Shown in pieces: positions 6,622-13,820 of a stretch of DNA of 21,594 nucleotides (its first letter is position 1; every line of letters starts with the position of its first letter). Under the pieces are notes generated by a model. It saw nothing but the letters and a program-made list of their open reading frames with translations. It did no database searches and was not told where the DNA came from. Origin of the DNA: Anaerolineae bacterium (GTDB taxonomy: Bacteria > Chloroflexota > Anaerolineae > JAAYZQ01); assembly GCA_016929795.1 (NCBI GenBank), contig JAFGIA010000025.1, positions 1-21,594 of the forward strand, written 5' to 3'. The translations under genes were made by a program, and so were the position numbers.

Positions 6622-9600
6622 GGACTGACAGCAAGTGTGCACGGTGTTGTGACATAGATCCAGTAACCCTGTCCCGGGACCAGGGTAACCAGGTCGTTGG
6701 CATAGGCCGGAGCGGTGACATTGTATTCTTTCCACGGATCGGTGGCGTCTGTGGCATCGAAGGTCCGAATGCGTGTGTAGCTGCCCGCGATGGGCGACAG
6801 GGCGTCGGCAATTGGCTTGGGCGTCGACGACGGGTAACCGACCAGGTTCCAGCCGGTGCAGAGCGGGATCGCCGTCGTCGCCGGTGGTTTGCCGGTGACG
6901 GTCAGGGTGACGGGGGCGGTGGCGTGTAGCCACACGCCGATCGTTTCGTTGATCTGGAGCAGGTCGTTGTCTCCGGGGGGCCCGCCGAGGAGGTGCTGCT
7001 TCCAGGGATCGGTCACGTCGCAGCCATCGTAGGCGTACACCTGGTCGTAGCTGCCTGCGGCCGAGCGGAGGACTGTGGAAAGCGACGAATTCGTGGGAGC
7101 AACCGGCAAGGAGATCAGGTTCCAGCCCGCCCGCAATTGAATCTGGACCGTCTGCCGGTCAGCCCCCAGCGACGTGGCCCAGAAGCCGGATCGTACACGA
7201 TAGCTGTCGCTGCTCGCTCCACCGAGGCTCGTCGTCTGGCCGTGGGTGCCGTTCACCTGGTAACTCGCCGACGTCTTGGACCCGCTACCGCTGCCGATCA
7301 CGCTGCTGGCGAGTCGATAGCTGGATGAGGAGGGCCTGGCTTGCTCGATCTCGAGGCGGACGCTGGCGCTGAGAGGGTCTGAGACGTTGCCGGCCGCGTC
7401 TCGAATCTGGGCGTAGATCGTCTGCGCACCGGTTTCGGGCAGGAGCGCCCACATCCGGGTGGGACGATACGCTTCCCACGTGCTCCACTGCACTCCGTCG
7501 GCGCTAAAGCGCATCGCCGTGGCGCCGCTGCCCTCGTCCTGTGCGAGCAGCGACAGGGGCACGGCGGCATGGCGCGTGGTGGGCTGCCCGTTGTTGGCGG
7601 TGAGGGTGCCGGTGGGTGGAGCGGCGTCGTAATGGAAAGAGAAGAGCGTTTCCCAGGGAGCCTGGTTGCCGGCCTGGTCGACGGTGCTGACGCGGAGGTG
7701 CCAGGTGGCCGCTCTATCTGCCGCGGTGGTGGCGGTGGGCGCCTCGAACCGCGCCTGGTCGATCACGGTAGTAGATGTGCCGGTAGTGTCGGTGCCCCAG
7801 TATACACCATACCTGGCGATGGCACTCATCTCATCCACAGCACCGGCCCACGCGAACGCGGGTGCAACGATCTGGTTGTGCCAGGCACCGTCCTGGATGC
7901 CGTGGGTTTCGGTCACGGTGATGGGGTTCGAAGGGGCGGTGGTATCGATCAGGAACGGGCCAATGTGCGCGGCTTCACTCGCGTTGCCGGCGGCGTCGAC
8001 GGCGCGCAGGTGAAAGTACCAGCGGCCGTCGGGCAGGGGTGGGTCGGTGACGCCGATTGCGTTGGCGGGTAGGGATGCCTCTGAGCCTGGAACCGCGGTA
8101 GGAGACTGGTCCCAGGTGTACGAGTAGCCGACCAGCCTGCTGCCATCAGGCTCATCCTGCCCAGATGCCCAGCGGATGGCGATCGTGCCCAGGTTGGACG
8201 GGGTACCGGGCCGATGGCTGGTGCTGGAGGGCGAGGCGGGGATGGAAGGTGGCGTGGTGTCGATCAGGAAAGGCCCCGCGTGCGCAGTGTCGCTCGCGTT
8301 GCCGGCCTCGTCGATGGTGCGCAGGTGCGCATACCACTGACCGTCTGCCAACGGAGGACTCATGGTCTCGACCGTCATTGCTGGCAAGGTTGTTGCGCCA
8401 TTCGGCTGAGTGTCTGGTACCTGATCCCAGGCCACGACGTATCCAGTGATTGATCCTGCATCGTCCGATGCTGGAGTCCAATGGAGATGAATGCTATGTA
8501 TCGTGCTCCAGGAGTCAGACAAGTGGGTATCGCTGTGAAGGTTGGCCGGCGGGGAGGGTGGCGCGACATCGGCAACTGGAGTCGGCTCGTGGATCGGTTC
8601 CGACGAAGGTACAAGAAGCAAGGTTGATTCTTGGTTTGGGGTGGAAGACTGAAAGCCGAAGGTGAAGGTTGATGGAAAGCTGTCGTTCGACAGGATGTAC
8701 GGCGTCGGTTCGGTGGCGCCACACTGCGCTGCTTGGGTGGGGCAGCCGCAACAGTCATTTTTGTAGTAAATGAAGGTGATGCCTGCAGTGAGCGGGCATG
8801 AACGAGTATTGTAGCAGCTTTTGCAGTAACTCTGCTCTGAAAAGCTAAAAGATGAGCCAGCGACACTCGTAACGATGGCTACGTGGCCGTTCGCTGCATC
8901 TGCCCAGCAGACATTGGGCTCAAAGACAGCGATAGCACCTACTCTTGGAGTGGTCCCAGTCGGAAATCCGTCTGCTTGTGCTTCTCCCACCCAGTGGGTT
9001 GGGGCACTCCAGTTGTCACATCCGATATCGCTCCGCATATAATTGGCCCACCAAACACAATTGCCTGTGTCGCTACAACACCCATAAGGATTACAGGTAT
9101 CAGTGTAGTTACAGCAGCCCAGCTCCAAAGGCATGGGTGCAGATAGGGGCTGATCTGGAATAGGTGGCAGCTTGTCAGACTTGTCGGGTATGCTCGACAG
9201 GGAGAAACTTGCCAACATCTGGCGATAGGTTGCCTGAGCCAGGCCTCCATCGAAAAGGAAGTAGCGCAAGCGATAGACGAACCGTGGTGTAGCGAGAATC
9301 GTGATAAAAGTCATCGGGCCATACTCATCCTCTGGCTGGGCGACAAAAATCGCATCAACTCCGGCTATTCGTGAATCAGGCCTGTCTGGAACAGATTTGA
9401 TTCCAGGCAACGCCCGAGGATAAAAGGCTTCCAGCCAATCACTCACAGAGAGGTGATCTCGATTATTCCAGACATCGACCTGGACTACAGCACGATTGGG
9501 GCCGACAAAGCGAGCCCGCTTGAGGATCTCCCAATCCGGTATACCGTCGTTCCGTAGGGTGATCTCAAAAGACCATCCGCTCGAAGGATATTCCATCTCG

Positions 9601-9869
9601 AACTCGTAGTCTTTATCGACATAGCTGTGCCATGTTTGTGTGTCGATGCTGGATAGTGGAGCGCCGGTCGTTTGCATCGGACTAAGCAGTTGTCCATTTT
9701 CAACTTCGTAGTTTCTGCCTGCGAAACAGGGGCGAAAGTACGAAACTGTTTCTGGACAACTCCTAAGTGAAACTACGGCACTACTTGGTATAGTGATCAA
9801 GAGTAAGGCAAACGCAGCACCTAGGCTTTGCCAGGCTTTGAGAAATTTCTTTCTCCAGCTTTTGTTCAT
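6618..9869 (-). CDS. Exported CHAP-type cysteine hydrolase with PsbP-like N-terminal, Ig-like repeats and C-terminal GWN module
   Basis: 1083 residues. ATG at 9869 has AAAGGA about 10 nt upstream. A signal peptide (KKFLKAW then a hydrophobic stretch to about residue 33) predicts export. Residues 83-225 resemble a PsbP/DUF1795-like domain (YEFEMEYPSSGWSF ... LASFSLS). Residues 248-370 look like a CHAP domain: Cys271 in GNCVWWA and His329 in GHVAIV are the expected catalytic pair, with extra Cys pairs suggesting disulfides. CHAP enzymes cut peptidoglycan as amidases or endopeptidases, so a cell wall or peptide substrate is likely. Residues 437-842 hold four Ig/FnIII-like domains, each ending in (D)xAGN(x)S. 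A SSYRL ... SGFW motif (846-897) precedes the GWN module (915-1081). It lies 31 bp after the upstream gene, consistent with cotranscription. The cluster holds no recognisable inhibitor for it. Confidence 0.88.
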   Translation of the reverse strand: MNKSWRKKFLKAWQSLGAAFALLLITIPSSAVVSLRSCPETVSYFRPCFAGRNYEVENGQLLSPMQTTGAPLSSIDTQTWHSYVDKDYEFEMEYPSSGWSFEITLRNDGIPDWEILKRARFVGPNRAVVQVDVWNNRDHLSVSDWLEAFYPRALPGIKSVPDRPDSRIAGVDAIFVAQPEDEYGPMTFITILATPRFVYRLRYFLFDGGLAQATYRQMLASFSLSSIPDKSDKLPPIPDQPLSAPMPLELGCCNYTDTCNPYGCCSDTGNCVWWANYMRSDIGCDNWSAPTHWVGEAQADGFPTGTTPRVGAIAVFEPNVCWADAANGHVAIVTSVAGSSFSFSEQSYCKSCYNTRSCPLTAGITFIYYKNDCCGCPTQAAQCGATEPTPYILSNDSFPSTFTFGFQSSTPNQESTLLLVPSSEPIHEPTPVADVAPPSPPANLHSDTHLSDSWSTIHSIHLHWTPASDDAGSITGYVVAWDQVPDTQPNGATTLPAMTVETMSPPLADGQWYAHLRTIDEAGNASDTAHAGPFLIDTTPPSIPASPSSTSHRPGTPSNLGTIAIRWASGQDEPDGSRLVGYSYTWDQSPTAVPGSEASLPANAIGVTDPPLPDGRWYFHLRAVDAAGNASEAAHIGPFLIDTTAPSNPITVTETHGIQDGAWHNQIVAPAFAWAGAVDEMSAIARYGVYWGTDTTGTSTTVIDQARFEAPTATTAADRAATWHLRVSTVDQAGNQAPWETLFSFHYDAAPPTGTLTANNGQPTTRHAAVPLSLLAQDEGSGATAMRFSADGVQWSTWEAYRPTRMWALLPETGAQTIYAQIRDAAGNVSDPLSASVRLEIEQARPSSSSYRLASSVIGSGSGSKTSASYQVNGTHGQTTSLGGASSDSYRVRSGFWATSLGADRQTVQIQLRAGWNLISLPVAPTNSSLSTVLRSAAGSYDQVYAYDGCDVTDPWKQHLLGGPPGDNDLLQINETIGVWLHATAPVTLTVTGKPPATTAIPLCTGWNLVGYPSSTPKPIADALSPIAGSYTRIRTFDATDATDPWKEYNVTAPAYANDLVTLVPGQGYWIYVTTPCTLAVSP
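6621..7127 (-). repeat. GWN tandem module, C-terminal copy in the CHAP protein
   Basis: Residues 915-1083 comprise AGWNLISLPVAP ... TDPWKQ ... GVWLHATAP and TGWNLVGYPSS ... TDPWKEYN ... GYWIYVTTP, reaching 2 residues from the stop. DNA identity with the copy at 13824-14324 is obvious; for example a 20-base word starting aggtcgttgg at 6691 recurs at 13894. The module is probably a stable surface-binding or anchoring domain; its function is not known to me. Confidence 0.9.
8760..9128 (-). other. CHAP-like cysteine hydrolase domain (part of the 6618-9869 gene)
   Basis: Residues 248-370 match the CHAP pattern: a Cys in a (G)NCVWWA block (Cys271), PRVGAIAVFEP, and a His in GHVAIVTSV (His329), with an acidic or polar third residue expected about 15-20 residues later (Glu345 in SFSEQSY is a candidate). 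Eleven or more Cys lie inside or beside the domain. Activity on peptidoglycan is the family norm but is not shown here. Confidence 0.78.
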
Positions 9870-9900
9870 AGTAGCAATCCTTTCTAGTTCAACAAACTGA

Positions 9901-11886
9901 TCACCATTTGCGGATCATGGCCTTGATCAGCCCGCGCTCACCCTCGAAATCTTCCAGCGCCTGGGCAATCACACTGCCGGATACCGGATCGTTGTTGACC
10001 ATCGCATAACCCGGCACGTCGGATGCGACCAGGATGTCACCTCGCCTTACCGGTCCGATGACCTTGATGACCTCTGCGCCGAGGACGATGGGCCGGCCCT
10101 GCGCGTCGGCAACGGCCTGCACCAATCGGTCGTTTGCGACGGAGCAGATCTCTAGCCGGTCGATGCCCCAGCACAGGATGTCGCCCTCTTTGAAGCGCTC
10201 CACAGTCTCGGCATCTCGCTCTTCCTCTGTCTGCAGGTTCGATTCGATGTATGCCCCGGCCTCGCAGCTTCCCTCCAGGCGCATGCTGCCTGCGACGTGC
10301 AGCTTGTGGGTGGGGGCAGTAGTTCCAATCCCAACCCGACCGTTCGAAGTGATCCGTACTTTTTCTGTCCCCTGCGTATAAAGTCCCATGTCGTCAGTGG
10401 AATTGCTATAAAGTACTTGTCCGGCACCAGGCGTAGCCGCGTCACCAAAATAGACAGCGCCCCATTGACTCACAGGGCTTCCAATCTGCAGGATTGAAGG
10501 AGCTGAATTCTCGATGAATAAGCCTGTGTTCTGATATGCAGAAGTATAGCCCGCGCTACCCTGCTTGACGTGTATCTCGGCAAACGGGTCTGTGGTGCCA
10601 ATGCCCACACTTCCGGTTTCTTTGACTGTCATCAATGCCATCGCGTTGGCGTCTCCTGATGTCTCGGCATTCTTGAGAAAGTATATTGCGGTATCGTCGT
10701 CCTGATTGTTGTCGGCATCTATAAAGAACAACAAATTTGACTCTGCCGCCAGCCCGCCTGCGCCGTCGAAAAACAGATCGCTTTCGATCTCACTAACGTT
10801 ACCCGAGCCGCGCAATAGCAGTGTGTTGTTTCCCAGACTGAGGGTGGCTTCTGGCTGTGTCGTCCCGATGCCAACCCGTCCGTTTCGATCCAAGATCAGG
10901 ATGTCGTTCGCGTCACTCCGTGCCCCAAATACGAGTGTAGTAGGCATTTCATAACTTGTGTAACCTGCCGGAACAGAGCCTGGCGTGATATCGATCAGGC
11001 TCCATCCCCATCCGGAGTGTTTGTAGACCTCGATCGTCAGCGGAGTGGCCGCGGCGCCACCTGTCTGATCGTACGCTTCGATGTACATTTGATCGTCCGA
11101 CTCGTGCATAAGTAGACGGATCGCAGTGACAGCCGTGCCAAAACTGGAGCTATCGAGCACAGTGATGCCCATCGCCGCATCATAGCCATAGTCCGCGCCT
11201 ACGGCGAATCGCACGTGGCCATGATAACCCTGTCTCTGCCAGCGGATTTCAAAGACGCCCGAGTTGTGCGAGACATTCACGGGGCTTTGGGCGAAACGGA
11301 ACCAGCGTGGCATGTCATCGGTATAGGCTATCGTCTTGTGCTCTTCATAGATCTCGCCAGTGCTGCTGATGTCACCCACAACTGCAAGGTCGCCGTCTGA
11401 CAATGTGCCTGCCTCGATTGCGTACGCGACACTCGTTAGCAACTCGCGTGGGCTAAGCGCCTCGTTGGTGACCGTGAGCTGCAGGTAGGCATCCGCCGTC
11501 AGGCCGGCGGGGTCGATCGGCACCAGGCTACCGAGCAGCACGTGGAAGATGCCGTTTGTGACGCTGATCGCCTGGGTGCCGGTGTACGTCTCGGTCCAGA
11601 ATGCCGTACCGCCTGCCGGGACGTCGTACAAAGCAAAGGTCATACCGACGTACCCGTGCACTGGCACATCCTGCGCATCGAGGAGCTGGCCCTGGTAGCT
11701 AAAGAGCGTCGCCCCTGGCGACTCGATGCCGGCGCTTGCATCTCCCGGGTCAGTTGTACGATTCGTGGGTTCGATCGACGCCTGTGGAGCACTTGGCCGC
11801 GCTGCCACGCCTTCTGACGCGAGTAGCAGTGCGGTGACGATCAAAACGAGTGCGACAAGTGGTAGATATCGAGCAACGTTCTTCAT
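9901..11886 (-). CDS. Exported fibre-like protein with GIGT repeats and conserved C-terminal domain (paralogue of 11941-13722)
   Basis: 661 residues. ATG at 11886 follows AGGAGGG at good spacing, and a signal peptide (residues 1-28, ending VAA) follows. Residues 60-160 form the SYQGQL domain: SYQGQLLDAQDVP, GMTFALY, VTNGIFHVLLGS, LSPRELLTSVAYAIEA. The middle holds GIGT motifs at 339-342, 428-431 and 519-522, each followed by P and a short hydrophobic strand (for example GIGTTAPTHKLHVAGS), as in phage tail fibres and trimeric bacterial fibres. The last roughly 125 residues carry ESNLQTEEE, GDILCW, RPIVLGAEVIKV, GDILVASDVPGYA and ALEDFEGERGLIKAMIRKW. This tail resembles the capping domains of tail-fibre-like proteins; a peptidase-G2-like self-cleaving domain is one possibility I cannot test. 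Probable role: a secreted, likely trimeric surface fibre. It is spaced 54 bp after its paralogue. Confidence 0.85.
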   Translation of the reverse strand: MKNVARYLPLVALVLIVTALLLASEGVAARPSAPQASIEPTNRTTDPGDASAGIESPGATLFSYQGQLLDAQDVPVHGYVGMTFALYDVPAGGTAFWTETYTGTQAISVTNGIFHVLLGSLVPIDPAGLTADAYLQLTVTNEALSPRELLTSVAYAIEAGTLSDGDLAVVGDISSTGEIYEEHKTIAYTDDMPRWFRFAQSPVNVSHNSGVFEIRWQRQGYHGHVRFAVGADYGYDAAMGITVLDSSSFGTAVTAIRLLMHESDDQMYIEAYDQTGGAAATPLTIEVYKHSGWGWSLIDITPGSVPAGYTSYEMPTTLVFGARSDANDILILDRNGRVGIGTTQPEATLSLGNNTLLLRGSGNVSEIESDLFFDGAGGLAAESNLLFFIDADNNQDDDTAIYFLKNAETSGDANAMALMTVKETGSVGIGTTDPFAEIHVKQGSAGYTSAYQNTGLFIENSAPSILQIGSPVSQWGAVYFGDAATPGAGQVLYSNSTDDMGLYTQGTEKVRITSNGRVGIGTTAPTHKLHVAGSMRLEGSCEAGAYIESNLQTEEERDAETVERFKEGDILCWGIDRLEICSVANDRLVQAVADAQGRPIVLGAEVIKVIGPVRRGDILVASDVPGYAMVNNDPVSGSVIAQALEDFEGERGLIKAMIRKW

Positions 11887-11940
11887 TCTTCCCTCCTAAA
11901 AAGATGATGGTGGCTGCACAATTGGGTCCGTTTCATCCGG

Positions 11941-13722
11941 CTACATCTTGCGGATCATGGCCTTGATCAGGCCGCGCTCACCGTCGAAATCCTCGAGCGC
12001 CTGAGCGATGACGATGCCAAAGGTTGGGTTGGCGGTGGCGACCGCATAGCCGGGCACATCGGAGGCGACTAGATAGTCTCCTGCCTTGACCGGGCCGAGG
12101 ACCTTGATCACTTCGGCGCCGATGACGATCGGCCGGCCCTGTGGGTCGGCGACAGCCTGTACGAGCGGATCGGCACTCCTGGCACACTTTTCCAGCCGCG
12201 ATACTTCTGGCGACCAGCAGAGCACGTCTCCTTCCTCGAACCGATCGATCTGACCGGCCTCCAACTCATCCTCGGTCTGCAGGTTGGCTTCAACAAGCGC
12301 GCCGCAGGTCACCGGTCCATTCAGCTTGACTCCGCCGGCAAAGTCGTAATCATAGTTAATCGTCAGCATGTCGTTGACGTCGTTTACCATGGCCCGACCG
12401 CCTCCACGCCCGCCGTACTCGTCCATAATAAAGTCGGTGCCACCCAGGTGGAGGAATCCACCCACTTTGACGTCACTTCCCGTCTGAAGCTTGTCTTTTA
12501 CCCACAAACTGCTGCCACCGAGTGCAGTCAGTTTTGTATCGGCATTCGCATAGGTATTGTCAATGCCCAGGCTGCCGGCGCGTACACTCTGAGCCGTGGC
12601 AGTAGCAGTTTTGTAGAAACCAATGTAAGAGGTGTCGCTCCTCAATCGGCTTACGTTGCTCAGGTAGCCATCCGTCAGATCAATATTGCCTTCTACTCGG
12701 ACACTGCCGTTGATGTGCAGTTTTTCCGTAGGGCTTGCCGTCCCAATACCGACCAGTCCACCAGATGCTTGGAGTGCCAATGGCCCCCAGTGGTCACCTT
12801 CTCTCAAGTACTGGATGCTCGCGTATTCGTCGTCTCCGTCGATGCCAACGTACAGCTTTTGGTTGGGGTCTGAAGCGTCGGTGACATAGATGTGCGTCGT
12901 CCGAGCGTCGGTGTCGTCGTAGCTCACTTGTAGGCTGCCCAGCACGGCGGTGTCTCCAGCAACCTTGAACTTGTAAGCGGAATCGTAGCTGGTGTTGAGA
13001 TATGCCCCACCGGCCTGCAAAAGCGCATTGCCGGTGACTCCGTCGACGTCGAGTGAAAAGCCCCCGGGTTGGGGGAATATGCCACTGCCACCGTCGTCGA
13101 AGGAAATGTAGTCGTTGTTGTTAAACTTGATCTGGGACATTGGCACGTCCGCATCACTGTTGACATGGAGGAGGCTTCCCTTGATACTCAAGTTGCCATC
13201 GGCGCCAAGATCTCCCGCGACGGTGATCGCCCCGCGCGTGACTGCCCCCGCCGGCAGCGTCCGCGCCTCTACGGCATACGCCACGCTCATCAGCAGCTCG
13301 CGCGGACTGAGCACCTCGCCGTTGACCGCCAGCTCCAGGTACGCATCCCCTGTCAGGTCGGCGGGATCGATGGGCGATAGGCTGCCGAGCAGCACGTGAA
13401 AGATGCCGTTGGTGACGCTGACCGCTTCGGTGGCAGTGTACGTCTCGGTCCAGAGGGCCGTGCCTCCTGTCTCGGCGGCGTACAGGCTGAAGGTCATACC
13501 CACGCCTCCGTCTACCGGCTCGCCGGCAGCGTCCAACAATTGGCCCTGGTAGCTGAACAGCAGGCTCGACGGGCTGAGAATGCCGGTTTCGCCGGAGGGT
13601 CGCGCCGCTTCCGCCTCCTCCTGGAGTGCTGGCCTGGCGGAAGCGTTTTGCACTGCGAGGAACAACCCGATGACCAACAAGGGGGCAACGCCGGGCAACA
13701 GGAGACTGGCCCACTTTTTCAT
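11941..13722 (-). CDS. Exported fibre-like protein with SYQGQL domain and conserved C-terminal domain (paralogue of 9901-11886)
   Basis: 593 residues. The frame is open further upstream to 14205, but that part is a shadow of the preceding gene. ATG at 13722 is preferred because GAGGAGG lies just upstream and a clean signal peptide follows (KKWASLLLP ... NASA, residues 1-29). Residues 55-155 are the SYQGQL domain, nearly collinear with its neighbour (SPRELLMSVAYAVEA). The centre has beta-rich fibre-like sequence and one GIGTASPTEKLHINGS motif (about 325-340), against three in the paralogue. Residues 470-593 repeat the shared C-terminal domain (VEANLQTEDE, GDVLCW, RPIVIGAEVIKV, VASDVPGYA, GERGLIKAMIRKM). 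The ends are highly conserved and the shafts differ, which suggests two fibres with a common base and tip but different shafts. Self-cleavage of the end domain is possible but unproven. Confidence 0.86.
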   Translation of the reverse strand: MKKWASLLLPGVAPLLVIGLFLAVQNASARPALQEEAEAARPSGETGILSPSSLLFSYQGQLLDAAGEPVDGGVGMTFSLYAAETGGTALWTETYTATEAVSVTNGIFHVLLGSLSPIDPADLTGDAYLELAVNGEVLSPRELLMSVAYAVEARTLPAGAVTRGAITVAGDLGADGNLSIKGSLLHVNSDADVPMSQIKFNNNDYISFDDGGSGIFPQPGGFSLDVDGVTGNALLQAGGAYLNTSYDSAYKFKVAGDTAVLGSLQVSYDDTDARTTHIYVTDASDPNQKLYVGIDGDDEYASIQYLREGDHWGPLALQASGGLVGIGTASPTEKLHINGSVRVEGNIDLTDGYLSNVSRLRSDTSYIGFYKTATATAQSVRAGSLGIDNTYANADTKLTALGGSSLWVKDKLQTGSDVKVGGFLHLGGTDFIMDEYGGRGGGRAMVNDVNDMLTINYDYDFAGGVKLNGPVTCGALVEANLQTEDELEAGQIDRFEEGDVLCWSPEVSRLEKCARSADPLVQAVADPQGRPIVIGAEVIKVLGPVKAGDYLVASDVPGYAVATANPTFGIVIAQALEDFDGERGLIKAMIRKM

Positions 13723-13770
13723 CTGATATACCTCCTCTGTCAAACTGCCGCAGGGATGTTTTTGTTCTCT

Positions 13771-13810
13771 GGAGCAGCCGAGGTGGCCTGTCTGCCGCCT
13801 CGGCTGCTCC
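13771..13810 (-). other. Strong intercistronic hairpin (13-bp perfect stem, extendable to 17)
   Basis: GGAGCAGCCGAGG (13771-13783) pairs perfectly with CCTCGGCTGCTCC (13798-13810). A G-T pair and GGC/GCC extend it to 17 bp with a 6-nt CTGTCT loop. It lies 10 nt after the TAG of the giant C39 gene. The downstream minus-strand sequence is AGAGAACAAAAAC, not U-rich, so it is not a standard intrinsic terminator. It may protect the 3' end of a processed mRNA or act in Rho-independent pausing between very unequal genes. Confidence 0.6.
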
Positions 13811-13820
13811 GCTCGATGTT

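Noticed and set aside
6511..6933. In-frame upstream extension of the 712-6510 gene (about 141 extra codons)
   Set aside because: The peptide is Arg/His-rich and is the shifted-frame reading of the GWN module of the preceding gene. A good ribosome binding site and signal peptide place the start at 6510.
9901..13722. Prophage tail-fibre genes
   Set aside because: The GIGT repeats are phage-like, but both proteins begin with signal peptides and no other phage structural, lysis or packaging gene is present. An exported cellular fibre fits better.
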